This document shows, one piece after another, positions 22,414-34,795 of a DNA stretch of 64,000 bases. Numbering within the stretch: position 1 is the first letter of the stretch; each line of letters starts with the position of its first letter. The notes below the pieces were generated by a model. The model had not been told where the DNA came from. It saw nothing but the letters and a program-made list of their open reading frames with translations, and made no database searches. A program made the translations under genes and the position numbers. The stretch is taken from contig NW_026570233.1 of the NCBI RefSeq assembly GCF_019649055.1, positions 930,001-994,000 of the forward strand, in the 5' to 3' direction. The stretch is from Paramacrobiotus metropolitanus. Lineage: Eukaryota > Tardigrada > Eutardigrada > Parachela > Macrobiotidae.

Positions 22414-25400
22414 CTATTCAAGCACATCATCTTCCAGTATACATGGTTTTCGCCGCCGAAACACCATGCTGCGTTTACGCACGCCAGCAAACTCAAATAT
22501 TATGTTGAAACGGTTGTCTTCTATTTTCCAGTCCCACTGCTTCCAGAAATCCAGGAAATCTACCTCGACCATGACACCCGAACAGCTCGTACAATACAAA
22601 ACCAGATCAGATTCGATCGCTCCCACGTATCCGTGGATGATGGTGACATGGAGAGCCGGTATGGTATCGGGCATACCGACAGCGAATAGCGAAACCTTCA
22701 CATTATCTTGAGTTGCGTTCTTGATCATCCGACTGTGAGTCATTACCAGCACAGGCTTACCTTCATCCAGCTGCTCCTTAATGTCAGACCACGTAGCCCC
22801 GTCCTTCACGGTATATTCGTATTCGTGCTCAAACGTATTTAACCACGTGACCAAAAGGGGAAACGGAGCTCCCACCGGCTGTAATCCCCGCGTGAACCTC
22901 GCTCGTTCCTCTTCGTCCTCCAGGATGGCCAATGCCAATGGATGGATCATCCCTGTTCCGTAGAGACCCTTTAGGCATGTTTTGAGGAATGGAATATACT
23001 TTGGATCAAATGGCTTCTGAGGGTCCAGCCCTTTTGGGCACTCATGGATGAGCCGATCCGCATCTTCCAGGCGGAACTTGGGAGCTTGAAAGTGAGCGAG
23101 AATTCGCACAGCACAGTTGGCGCTGTTGCTCCATGCCGTATCACCCAGTTCTTTTTCGCTTCGGACATGCACCGGCAGAAGATAGTTGGACCGTAATTTA
23201 ATGATTGTGTCCTTTTGGCAAACTAAAAACCACTTATATTTAGTTCACTTAGTATGTGTGTTGTGCTTAAGATGTGTTTTTGTACGGCTTTGATAGCCAG
23301 CGAAATAGGAGCAACGTACATACTCGTACTTAACAAAACGTGCAAATTCGGGCACAGTAGTTTGCAGTTAAGATTTAAAAATTGAAAAAACAGCCAAGAT
23401 CTCCCTCCTCCGGGGATTAATAGGTAAGTACTTAATACATAAACCGATGATGTGTCAATAAACAGATGTCTGTGTTAAGTTACATGTGTATACATGTATA
23501 TATTGTATACAGTGCTATACACATGACGTTGCTCATCAATAACGAACCATACTAGTATAGACAAAGCGAAGCGTTGCAGTAGTAAAGCGGTTGTCTTATC
23601 AGAAACGCTATTTTGTGCGTTCCTGCCCTGACTGGCTTCCCACGAGCGACAAACTTAGCATGACTGAAGGTTAGCATGGCTGAAGGCTAAACCTTGGCCA
23701 TGCTATTTCTAACTGGAACTCTACTTTTCTCGCTTTCATGTACAGTCAATCTAAAGGTCTAGTAACAGAGTCATGCATGATCCGGTGTTTGCTTAACCAT
23801 GGTAACTGCAATCTGATCTACACTAGTGCCCTTTCATTTCAAACAGATAGACGCTCCTTCGAAGCGCTGCAGAATCAACCTGACCAGGAATGCTGCAGGA
23901 GCATCGGTTGTAATACTTACATCCATTGATTTCTCTACTGCATGCGTCCCACTTCATCCAGGGATGCGACAGGAGTTTACTAGCGTCAGGACGATTGTGA
24001 GGATCCTCGGCGATGCAACTTTGAATGAAAGATCGGAGCAGTGCAGGTGTATCATTCGGGACCCACGGCCGGCCTCCGTTTTGTAGGAAAGCTTCTAGCT
24101 CCCTACCGTTCTGTGCAGGGCCTTGGCTTTGATCTTTTTTTATCTTCAGTTCTTCGCCCTGTGGATTGAGGAAATAAACAACAGCACGGGAAGCCAGAAA
24201 CAGGACAGTACAGCCAAAACTCCAGATATCGATGCTGGTCGTAAATCCCTTTGTCGATCGACCGGATGCGTCGCCTCGCGCGCTGAGACGCTCCGGTGAC
24301 CGATACATACATGTCCCCACGAGGGCATCTTTAGTTTTGACGTTCTTATCATCCTTATACAAGGCAACAGAATCATCCAGGTCACCAACTTTTGCTATGA
24401 CGTCGTTGTTGGCCCCATGAGCAAGAAAGATGTTGTCGGGTTTAATATCACCATGGATGATCCCGTATTTGTGGATATAGTCGATGCCGGCTAGCATGTC
24501 CCTGGACAATTGGTGGACCAGCGACCAGGCCGGCACGATGTTGAAAACTTTTGCTAAAGTTCCCACTGTAAACGAATTATGCACATTAAATATACACGTT
24601 ATAATAATGGGATTTTTAATTTTAACGCACAAGTATAGATCTCTATAACAAGCCTGTCGACAAATTAATATAGGGGGGAAAACCATGTAAGTCGAACCAA
24701 TTCACGGCACTGCTGCCGTCACCCGGCTGGAGTGTAACGTTACGGCAGTACATATGGTTAAATCAGGCGCGGTACATAAGCACCATGTTTAGCCACAGCG
24801 TGAAACTCCAGCCGGCTGACGGCAGTTGTGCAGGGGAATGGTTCGAGTAGACTGCTTTTTCGCCCTATATAGGTTACAGTATACCTATATTACGATAAAT
24901 TAGTACTTAGTATTACAATGATATGTGTTAGTATATTTATACATTAGTATTTGTACATTTCATTATAATATATAAATACTGTATATTATAAGGAATGAGT
25001 TCCATAACATGCTGTTCTTAATAGAAAGCTGTCGTGACGTGATAATAAATGTATATTTATTATCGAACTCGCAGGTCGCTGACTGAATGTCAGCAAAGCA
25101 CAACAATGACAGGCAACTTCTATGTTGCTATGCAAAAGGTCATGTGTATACACTGCACATATCTGACACCTCCCCCAGTGGGGAGACCCACTCAACTAAA
25201 GCCAAAACAAAGCTAGCGCCCGAATTTCGGATCCGCGATTAGTCGATCCGGTTCTTTTCTGTCTCTTCCGCTTCGTCGCACTTCTGGTTCCGGTGGCTTC
25301 AGTTGAGAACTGGTATCAGTTATCGCTTCAGGAACGCGTGGCGTTTTCTTAGCATTCTTCACATTCGCTGGCTTCACTGGTTTGGCGCTACCAACATTCG

Positions 25401-28400
25401 GTAATGTAAGTTCAGGTGCTTTACCAGTAGCGATCTGTCCACCAGCATCCTGCTTTGTGACCGCTTCCGGAAAGGCATCGTTAGGCAGTGCAGCCGTCTG
25501 CACTGGCGATGCGACTGGTACTTTCGGTACATCCGGTGTCTTCGGTGCGGCAGGTGCGACAAGTGCAGCTGGCGGATTCGGTAGTGCACGCTCGTCTGGG
25601 TGCAGCCAATGCCTCGGTCGCATCTGATTTTCGTGCCTTCGCAGGTCAATTCCGTTGACCAGGACAACCCAGATGCGGGTACCTTCACGTCTGACCAGCT
25701 GTCCACGCTGCCAGTCAACTGCGCGATTCGGACGGTAATCACGTACCATTACGTAATCGCCAACTTGGAAATGCTTCTCCTGTGTCCGTTGGTCGAAATT
25801 TTGCTGGTAACGCTTCCGGTTACGCTCTATTGTTGTCATCAGCACCGGCACCAGCAAGTCCAGCTGACCACGCAGTTTGCGGCTCAGAAACAGTTCCGCT
25901 GGCGACTTGCCAGTTGTGGCCTGTGGCGCGTTGCGGTACCGGAACAGGAATTCCCGCAGAGCTGTGGGCAATGGCTTCCGGTCGGCCATCAGCTTGCTGA
26001 TTCCGTCCTTAAAAGTTTGAACGTAGCGCTCCGCCTGGCCGTTCGACTGTGGGTGGCCAGGTGGTGTCCGAAGATGTCGGATGCCGTGAACCGTGCAGAA
26101 ATCGGCAAACTCTTGCGAGGTGAACTGCGTACCGTTATCGGTGACGATTTCGGTGCAGGCTCCGTAACGGCTGAACAGGTTCAGGAGGGCCTCCAGAACG
26201 CCGTCGGACGTGGCGTGTTTCATCTGGACCACCTCCGGCCACTTCGACATGGCGTCCACAATCACCAGCAGCATTGTGCCGTGAAATGGATTGGCGAAGT
26301 CCATATGGAGCCGCTTCCAAGGTGCATGCGGCACTTCCCACTGCGCCAGCGGGACTTTGGCCGTTTCTTCGCGCGTTCAGTGCGGATTTGGCATTCACTG
26401 GACATTCGTTCGATGTCCTTGTCCATGTTAGGCCACCAGCAGTATCCTCGCGCTTCACCCTTCATCTTCCCCGCCCCCATGTGGGCGCCATGAAGGTATT
26501 CCAGGATCTGCTGCCGGTGTTTCGATGGCACGACGGTCCGGGATCCCCAGCATACGCAGCCGTTGATGGTGACGAGCTCATGCTCAAGTCGCTTGTAGGG
26601 ACGCGCTAGGGCATCAACCGTCGACGGCCAGCCGTTCATGACGTATCCATACACGGTGGACAGTTCCGGATCTCTGGCCGTTTCTTCGGCAATCGCTTCC
26701 ACCGACACCGGAAAACGCGACACGTTGTCGACGTGGACAGCGTTGACCACACTGTCTATCCCCAGGCCGGGCAGGCCATCCAGCTGCGTCGAATGCAGTG
26801 GTAGGCGGCTCAGTCCGTCAGCTTGGCCAAACTCCTCGGTGCGGCGGTATTCGATGCTGAACGAATATCCCATCAGCATCAGCGCCCACCGTTGGAGGCG
26901 GTTTGCAGTCACCACCGGCACTCCTTTCCGTTGACCAAACACACTGAGCAGCGGTTTGTGGTCAGTGCACAAAGTGAACTCGCGCCCAGCGATATATTGA
27001 TGGAACTTCCGGCACCCAAACACCAGTGCCAGGGCCTCTTTTCATCTGGCCATAGTTCTTCTCGGCGGCTGTGAGCGTCTTCGAGGCGTGTGCGATTGGC
27101 CGTTCCGTTCCGTCCGGGAAACGGTGACAGATCACGGCGCCAACGCCGTATTGCGACGCGTCCGCGGCGAGGACCAGCGGCATCCGCGGGTCGTAATGAA
27201 CCAGGAACGTCGCGCGGACAATCTGCTCCTTTAAGGACAGGAACTGCGTTTCGCAGTCCTTGACCAGGACCAGGGGACTCCGGCCTTGAGGAGGTTGTGG
27301 AACGGCGCACACTTCCCGGACAGGTCGCGAACGAACTTCCCGTAATGGTTGACCAGACCCAGGAACGCTCGGAGTTCGCTGATGTTGGTCGGACGGGCCA
27401 TGTCGCGGAGTGCCTTGACGCGGTCCTGGGAAATGTGGCGACCACGGTGGTCCACCACGAACCCCAGGTACTCCACGGAGTCCTGAAGGAAGAAGCATTT
27501 GCTGCGCTTCAGCGTGAAACCGTGCTCTTCCAGGCGTTGGAGGACTTTCTCCAGGTTTCGGAGGTGCTCCTCTTCCGTCGCCCCGGTGACAATGATGTCG
27601 TCGAGGTAAATGGCGACTCCCTCGCATCCCTGGAGGACGCTCTCCATGATCTGCTGGAACACGGAAGGACCGCAGGCGACACCGAAGGGGAGTCGGTTGT
27701 ACCGAAACAACCCCTTGTGCGTGTTTATTACCACCAGGCTCTTGCTTTCTTCATCTAGCTCCACCTGGGCGTACGCTTCCGCCAGGTCCAACGTACTGAA
27801 TTGCTTCCCTCCGTTCAGTTTCGCGAACAGCTCATCGGGCGTCGGCAGCGGGTACTGCTGGACGTCGAGAGCGTCGTTGAGTCCCGTGCTAAGGTCGGCA
27901 CAGGTGCGGATGTCTCCAGCCTGTTTTCTGCGCCGTCACCACTGGAGCTGCCCAGTCGGCCCGTTCCACTGGTGTAAGGATGCCCCTCTCCACCAGGCGA
28001 TCCAGGTCGCGCTCCAGTGCTTCGCGGAAGGCAAATGGGACTGGTCGAGCTTTCCGGAATACAGGCGTCGCGCCTGGCTTCAAGTGCAGGTGAGCCTTGT
28101 AATGTTTGCAGTGGCCCAGTTCGTCACGGAAAACAGCACTGTGCTTCTTCAGCAGCTGTTCCACCTCCAGTGTGCCGGAAACTGTGGACACCATGGTCGA
28201 CTGCAGGTCCCGCAGATTCAGTCGGCTGAGGTCCAAGGAGCGGATCCAGTCCCTACCCAGCACGTTTCCCCTTGTCGCCACAACCACAATCGGCAGTGCC
28301 TTGCGAGTGCGTGCGTGGGTGACTTCCACGGTCGCAGTACCAATAACCTTCAGCGTGTGCCCCGTGAAGCTCCGTAAAGTGTTCGTATACGGTGACAGCT

Positions 28401-31062
28401 TCGGTGATCCGATTGATCGCCACGTGTCGGCCGTAAAGATGGTCACACTGGATCCGGTGTCCAGTACGGGTGACACGGGCACGCCGTTCAGCTTGAGTGG
28501 TACGTGGATGGATCGTCCACCCGTCGTGTCTACCGACAGGACGTCGAATTCCTCCTCCACCAGGAATGTCCGCCGCCCATCTCTCTCGTTGCTGCGCTGC
28601 AGGTTGCTTTCCGCTCCGACACACCTTCGCGATGTGCCCTTTTACCGCAGCTTCTGCAGGCAAGATCTTTCGCCCAGCACTGTGACCTCTCGTGCTGCAT
28701 GGAGCCACATCCATCGCACGCATCTCTCGCGGAGCTGGCTTTCGGTCAGGACGGCTGCTACGGTTCTGTATGCCGCCGCGTCCACGACCGCGTCTCTCTG
28801 CTGGTGCCGCCACCGCTCCGGGCATTGTCGACGCGCGCCACATCCGGCGCTGTCTGACCTTCCTGTTGGACTTGCGCAGCTCATATTCTTCACAAATCTC
28901 CAGTGCTTTCTCCAACGTGTTGTACGTTTGGGACTGGAGGTGTTGCCGTGTGGTGTCGCTCAAAATTCCGTTGAGGAAAGTAGCGGACATATTCTTTCTA
29001 GCACGTCCGCAGGAATCCGCAGGAAATGCCTTTCGGCGCAGCCGGTTCGAAAATTCTAGCAGCGACTCGCCCTGCTCCTGCTGGAGTTTAAAGTAGTTGG
29101 CCTCCGTAGCAGCGTTTGTTTTCTTCACAAATGCGTGCTCTAGCTTGTCCACAAGTTGCGAAGTGGTGAAATTGTCGGGATTCGTAGGCAAACACATTGA
29201 AAACAGCATTTCCCGGCGTCAATTCCAAGGGAGTCCAGAAGCAGGTACTTCTGATCCTCCGGGTCGGTGACCTTGCGCAGTTTCACAAAATTCTGATATT
29301 GGAATTGCCACCATCGCCATGTCATCTTCGCGGGTTCAAACTTGATCAGTTCTGATCCAGCCTTCTCGCTGGACGTCGTGGGGACTGATGGCGAAGCAGG
29401 CGATGTCGATGTCGTGAGAGACATTATGAGGTGTGTAGGGAATTAGACCGCGTGAGGTCTTGTGTCCTTCACGCCAGTTTGTCGTGACGTGATAATAAAT
29501 GTATATTTATTATCGAACTCGCAGGTCGCTGACTGAATGTCAGCAAAGCACAACAATGACAGGCAACTTCTATGTTGCTATGCAAAAGGTCATGTGTATA
29601 CACTGCACATATCTGCACATATCTGACATCTCTATAACAAGCCTGTCGACAAATTAATATAGGGGGGAAAACCATGTAAGTCGAACCAATTCACGACCCT
29701 GCTGCCGTCACCCGGCTGGAGTGTAACGTTACGGCAGTACATATGGTTAAATCAGGCGCGGTACATAAGCACCATGTTTAGCCACAGCGTAAAACTCCAG
29801 CCGGCTGACGGCAGTTGTGCAGGGGAATGGTTCGAGTAGACTGCTTTTTCGCCCTATATAGGTTACAGTATACCTATATTACGATAAATTAGTACTTAGT
29901 ATTATAATGATATGTGTTAGTATATTTATACATTAGTATTTGTACATTTCATTATAATATATAAATACTGTATATTATAAGGAATGAGTTCCATAACATG
30001 CTGTTCTTAATAGAAAGCGAAGGACTTAGGGTAAACAAATATGTTGTCATCAATATTTTGCGTGCAACAGCGTAATCAGTATGGGGCTGTGTGCGCCGAG
30101 GTATGATGATTGGCGTAACTAATGAATTCGCAAACTTAGTAGCTGTATTTTTATATGCTTAATTTGCCTTGTCGACAGGCGTGTACCAGCGCTAGTAGAT
30201 GTATGGTATACTTTGTGCGCACAAGCATTTCCTGATAGGTTGCTGCTTACCTTGACACCATTCCATCAAAATGACCAAATCCAATGGACTGGTATACTGC
30301 ACCGAACACTTCTCTATCTGTACATGGAGATATTTCAACACGTTGTCGTGCTGGAGATTGAGCAACCTAGCCAAGTGCTGCAGTTTTTCTTCGGTTATCG
30401 CCTCGTCCTTTCGGGGAATTTCTTTAAGGGCATAACGACTCTTGGAGGGACCAAACACGCCAGCACCGGGACTAATTTCTTCGACAAGATGGACCCATGC
30501 GCGCGAAGGAACACACAATTCTTCGACTTTGCGCATCTGCGCCGTACCCTTTGGACCAACATCCAGAGTCCAAAACTGATTGGAGGACGGCGCTACTCCT
30601 GCAACCGACAAGACAAAATGAAATTTTGTTTTTATGATTAACTGTTTCTGAAACTGTGATGTCACCGCGATTAATGAAATAAAAAAGTTTTACAAGACAA
30701 TGTTTCGCCAACATCATTTTCATTGGCACACAATTAAAGCTCAGTATCAATGTATCACCATAATTATCTTCGCCAAAATCATTGCAGAACAACACCGGTA
30801 ATTGCCCACACTGAATGAAGCGATATTAGTTCAAAATTTTCACCAATGAAAGGGTACTTGTCATGTAAAAACTACGCGTTATAAATGTGAAACTGCAGGC
30901 CAGATGGAATTAATTATATATCAATAGTACTCGTAATTCTTTTTTAACTACTGTCTGTAACTGTACGCATCTGAACCTCGCGACAAACAAAATAATAATA
31001 ACTGGATAAAAGGGCTTAAAAAATTCAAGGTATTTACCGGCGCGAGAAGATCGGTCTTCCAT
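22414..31062 (-). CDS. Atypical protein kinase with C-terminal peptidase C39-like domain (gene K1, 608 aa)
   Basis: Exons 31062-31038, 30598-30251, 24565-23921 and 23222-22414 join in phase (1827 bases). Kinase domain about residues 48-330: ALKEI with Lys67, HGDIKPDN (Asp164; HGD instead of HRD), DLD at 186-188 replacing DFG, SPE at 214-216, DIWSFGC, and a final RP. The third intron (23223-23920) links NGF to a 270-residue domain with WSNSANCAV (Cys376) and ALHVTIIHGY, which resembles the Cys and His motifs of the peptidase C39-like papain fold. A gypsy element sits in intron 2. Its divergent neighbour K2 has the same layout. Kinase assignment is firm; the C39-like fold is inferred from motif spacing. 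Substrate unknown. Confidence 0.8.
24640..25029. repeat. 390-bp direct repeat flanking the gypsy element, left copy
   Basis: Begins TCTCTATAACAAGCC and ends AATAGAAAGC. The same 390 bases, with only a few substitutions, occur at 29629-30018 on the other side of the element. The repeat directly abuts the LTR. Confidence 0.9.
24692..24846. mobile_element. Small foldback/MITE-like unit inside the 390-bp repeat
   Basis: Imperfect inverted arms of about 45 bases start TCGAACC and include CTGCCGTCA and CCGGCTGGAGT. The second copy lies at 29681-29835 because the whole flanking segment is duplicated. Confidence 0.55.
25030..25168 (-). repeat. 3' LTR of the gypsy element
   Basis: 139 bases, with TGTCGTGACG and ATATCTGACA at the ends on the plus strand. 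Nearly identical to 29480-29628. Confidence 0.88.
25213..28560 (-). pseudogene. gypsy pol: protease, RT, RNase H, integrase (frameshifted)
   Basis: Protease motif LDTGSSVTIF near 28455. RT with FGVACGPSVFQQIMES and YLDDIIVTG near 27600. RNase H with LAADASQYGVGAV near 27160 and TDHKPLL near 26960. Integrase with LHMDFANPF near 26300, VTDNGTQF near 26140 and HPQSNGQAERYVQ near 26030 (the D, D, E triad). A Pro/Ala-rich C-terminal tail runs to the stop at 25213. At least four breaks separate the blocks, near 27890, 27290, 27030 and 26280; the break near 27040 is one extra A in the run between GQM and ALALVFG. Confidence 0.88.
28600..29424 (-). pseudogene. gypsy gag (frameshifted)
   Basis: Starts MSLTTSTSPASPSVPTTSS at 29424 and shifts frame near 29200, where a second block (FTTSQLVDKLEHAFVKK, EFSNRLRRKAF) resembles the capsid-like gag region of metazoan gypsy elements. 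The arginine-rich end runs to about 28600 before the protease. Confidence 0.75.
29480..29628 (-). repeat. 5' LTR of the gypsy element
   Basis: 149 bases. Differs from the other LTR chiefly by a duplicated TGCACATATC. Confidence 0.88.
29629..30018. repeat. 390-bp direct repeat flanking the gypsy element, right copy
   Basis: Same length as the left copy, with a few substitutions (for example CACGACCCTG here against CACGGCACTG near 24713). It runs into unique K1 intron sequence at GAAGGACTTAGG. Confidence 0.9.
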
Positions 31063-32272
31063 GGTTGATCACCGGTTTGAACGGTTTTTTGCAATATGGG
31101 AATAGACAGTCGTTCAGTAAAACTGGACGACTGTGTGTCAACGTATACTGCTACTGCAGAGTAGCAGGAAAAGCAGAAAAGCTATGTAAGCGCAAGTGTG
31201 CGGTAAAGTGGAAAGCTTCTAAATAGATTTTAACGACTGATTTCGTGCCAGGGTTTGCAAAAGATCTGCCGAGACCGAGAATTGCCGGGCTCTGAACGAC
31301 TGCAACAATCTCTGCTGTACGCTTTCATGTCTGTAAACTGCACACCAAATGGCGAAAAGTGTCTCGGTTAGTTATTTGCGGGTACGCTTCAGCCAGTAAC
31401 AGTAACTGCTACAGTAACTGTTTACGCGAATTACCATTAACTCTGGGAGATTGAACACCTCCGAAAATTATACATCTGCGAGTATCAAACACCCGGGTAG
31501 GAGGCTGCAGATGGTACATACTGCGAATATCGAACAGCGGCTTACAATGAGCAATATAAAGATTAAGTACACGTTACGCTTTATTAAGGTTTACACTTTA
31601 CAGTTTACTGATCAGTCGCAGTTACATTAAACACTTTTGGCGAAGTCATATATGTATGTGCAAATTGCACAAGTTTTACTGCATCTATTTTAAGACCTTT
31701 GCAACCTCAGCGCCCATGCCTCCAGACACTGCTGTCATTACCGGCAGTGTAGAATGTCGTTACCGTCTACTCATGCTGTCATTACCGGTAGTGTCTGCTT
31801 TTTATAGAAACAGTCCGCCGACAGAGTGCAGATTTTCCCAGGGAAGCTACGGTTGTTATCTTAGTACCAGTCTGCACTCTGCTCTTGATTTGGCTGCGAT
31901 AAGGTGCGCTTCTACATTATGTGTGCTTATTCTTTATACGAAGTACGCTTTTTATACTGTAGATTGTGCACTCGATTATTGCAACAGTATACCATATAAG
32001 ACCGTCAGACTGTTGTGGGGATTAATGTTTTACTTACTCTAGAGCTTTTCTCCTTTTACTGGATACTCCTCTTGTTTGAGAACCTTAAATTTTTAATTTT
32101 ATTTCAGTAACGTTGATAACCTGCGAATTTACCGTTATTCCCGTGCGCTTAAAAAAGTACTGCTTTTCCGGGTTGAGGTCAGTTGGAAAAAAGAGTTGTC
32201 ATGGCTAGTTTATAAAAACTGTTGTTCTTACCGTAGCTTTTTAGCTAGCTTTGAAGGAGCGAGAGAAGCACA
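31063..32272. promoter_or_regulatory. Shared upstream region of the divergent K1 and K2 genes
   Basis: A 1.2-kb gap between two start codons facing away from each other, so it probably carries both promoters. TATAAAA lies at 32211-32217, about 60 bases before the K2 start. TGCTGTCATTACCGG is repeated (near 31729 and 31774). No gene seen. Confidence 0.55.
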
Positions 32273-34795
32273 ATGAAAGACATTAACGTGGTAGTCGATG
32301 GAATTCCGTGTTGTTTCCGCGAAAAACTCTGGATAGACAGAGGTGTTTACCGAGCGGAAGAGCTGCTTAACGGAAAAGTTGGAAAGGTCAAAGATTTCGT
32401 TACAAAAAATGTAAAGTACACATTAGATGCCAACGGTGCAGAGGAAAGAAGTCGACAAATAGCAAAGATAAAGGAGTCGTGGAAAAGAATGCGCCGCTTA
32501 TCGCATCCTCACGTTTTATCTTGCGTTTCGGCGGAGTTGAATTGGGATCAGGATGACCCTCTGATTTTAAAGACAAGCTACTTGATGGGCACGCAGATTA
32601 TGGAATACAGCCCAGGTAAGCTCGTTTCTGATTTCCTAACAACCAATAAAAGTGCTTTTACAGGCACGGTAGATACAGCCGTATAAGTATAAGCATTTAA
32701 TTGATTTGATTAGTTTATTAATTTTAATTTATTATGATGTGAAATAATAAATATGTATACATTCCGCGCTGCTTGTTGTTAGAGGGTGATTTGGCTTTTT
32801 ACATGAAAGCCAGAGGATGCTTGGATGTCTGCGAGGTACAACATTACAGTCACCAGCTACTGCAAGGCATACACTATCTGCATGCCTCGTTTATGGTTCA
32901 CGGAGATTTAAAGCCGCAAAACATTCTGGTGTTTCCCGAGTCGTCCATGCGGTACGGAGTGTGCTTGAAGATTGCCGATCTGGACTACCATACCGCGCTC
33001 AGTAAATCCAAGACGCAAACGGGCCACGATGCCAGTTCCGTTGACCGTAGCCCACAGTACCAATCACCGGAAATGCTCACCCAAACCAAAATTGGACGTG
33101 GAACGGATATTTGGAGCTATGGCTGTCTTGTTCTGGTCATGCTGACCGGGAAAGAGTTCCTGTTTATTGGTCCACAGCCTGAGTGTATTTTGGCCCATTT
33201 CTCGGATCCGTTTGATCCGGAAATGAAAAAACTTGGTTATTGGGAAATGAACCGGGCCGATGCAGCGAATCGCAAAAAGCCATCGGTCCCCGTTGTTCCG
33301 GAAAACTACAAAAGAAATTTTGAATGCCGTAATTTTCTAAAGGCTTGCCTTACGGTGGACCCAGCTCGGCGCGCTCGAACGCAAGCGCTGTTTAAAGAGC
33401 CGTGGTTGAGTAAGGAACACTCACTCTGGAACGGCACTGAAAATAGCAGAAGCATTATGGAAGTGCTACTTTGCAGAAGTACGTATTGCTAATCTCGGAA
33501 TTTGAAGTACTCTGTACAGTATTTATCCTGAACATGGTTTTAGTTTGGCTGGTGTTAATGGAAATACTGCGCCGCAGACAGAACTTTCTTTAGTAACTCA
33601 GTAGAACATAAGCATTATATTAATTTAGTTGTTTTTTCCAACATTTTAAAATAAGCAATGTGAATGTGTCTGCGTTTATGTCACCTGGGAAATACCTGCC
33701 TAGTTAAAATTCATAGTTATGCCCGTACCAACAAAATACTATAATTTAAATGAAACGCACAGATAAATACTAACTGCGGGAGCAGAGTAAAAGATCTATT
33801 AATTACGGTATAACATACCTACGACCTGTAAAAGCTACTCAGTAATATTACAGTATACTAAAGAGCGGGTATTGATTTGTAGCTTTGTACACAACGTATA
33901 CAAGCCAATGCGTTATCGATTCGTAACTTGTTGTTGTGACCCTAGTAAGTTTTTTTGCTTTTCTGTAGAGAGGAATAAAATCAACGACATCTATTTACAT
34001 CGCCACGAAAGCTGGTCACCGACCGCAGACGATGTGGACGACGAAGAAGACTTCAGCGAACGGCAGTGGCGGCGCGGCATGGAATGCGGTCGGTTTCTTC
34101 TTATGCACTTTTTGCGGCGCGCCGATTATAGTCCTCACGCGTATGACACTGCGGCCGGCAATCTGTCAGCGACGTTGCGTGAATGCCCTTTTCGCAGTGA
34201 CCAGCTAGACATGTATCGAAACTATCTATCTAGCAGTGCATTCAACGCTGCATTAACCGAATCAGAACAGAAGACCCGGCTGGCAGACTTGAAATTTTGG
34301 AGTGATTACACGAAGCTCATGCTGCGAAAATGTTTTCCGGTTTATCTATCATTTGGAACCCTTGCACAATTCCTCAATAATCTGAATCAGTCGGCCGGAA
34401 GTAGGCATACGTATGAGGTGCGTTCGTCAGCTGACTGGATATTCGTGCAAAATTTGCTAGACAAAGGTCATCCGGTGATATGCCAACTATCCGATAACGA
34501 GATCGATCAAAATGCAACGATCCTAACGCAAGCCGACATCAATCGAACGGCGTCGGTCTGCCCGCGAAAATTAATTGAACTGGACACCGTTGTCGTCACG
34601 GGATACAAATCGTATCAGCGAGAAAAAAATTTACGGGAAACCGTTGTGATCCTGACGAAAGCCAATGGGTTAACCATCGACAAGAAACTTGAGGATTTTG
34701 AACGATTGTGGAGATGGGAAGCCAGCGATCCATTAATGAGATTGTACCTAAATTCGGAGGACATTCATCCATCGTCCGCTTTATATCAAAATTGA
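32273..34795 (+). CDS. Atypical protein kinase with C-terminal peptidase C39-like domain (gene K2, 621 aa)
   Basis: Exons 32273-32615, 32783-33478 and 33969-34795 join in phase to 1866 bases. Kinase core: LQGIHYLHASFMVHGDLKPQ (HGD with Asp156), ADLD (Asp180, DLD in place of DFG), SPEM, DIWSYGC, and a terminal DPARRAR. No convincing glycine loop or VAIK lysine is visible in the N-lobe (residues 30-80), so it may be a pseudokinase. The C-terminal domain from about residue 347 contains GMECGRFLLMHF (Cys386), DWIFVQNLLDKGHPVICQL and ELDTVVVTGYKSY. The spacing fits the C39-like fold, but the His before the beta strand (present in K1) is Asp here. Unknown role; paralogue of K1. Confidence 0.8.

Larger units (their letters stand above)
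25030..29628 (-). mobile_element. Ty3/gypsy LTR retrotransposon, degenerate, in an intron of K1
   Basis: Short LTRs (25030-25168 and 29480-29628, TG...CA) bracket minus-strand gag and pol in the order protease, reverse transcriptase, RNase H, integrase, which is the Ty3 order. A purine tract (GGGGGAGG on the minus strand, 25169-25176) abuts the 3' LTR. A primer-binding-like TGGCGTGAAGG follows two bases inside the 5' LTR. The LTRs differ mainly by a 10-base tandem duplication (TGCACATATC) in the 5' LTR, implying recent insertion, yet the coding region has several frameshifts. Confidence 0.92.

Noticed and set aside
25600-26493. A 297-codon plus-strand open frame
   Set aside because: It lies opposite the gypsy integrase, whose D, D, E motifs are clear on the minus strand.
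28106-29059. A 317-codon plus-strand open frame
   Set aside because: Antisense to gypsy gag and protease; Ser/Arg-rich composition expected of a shadow frame.
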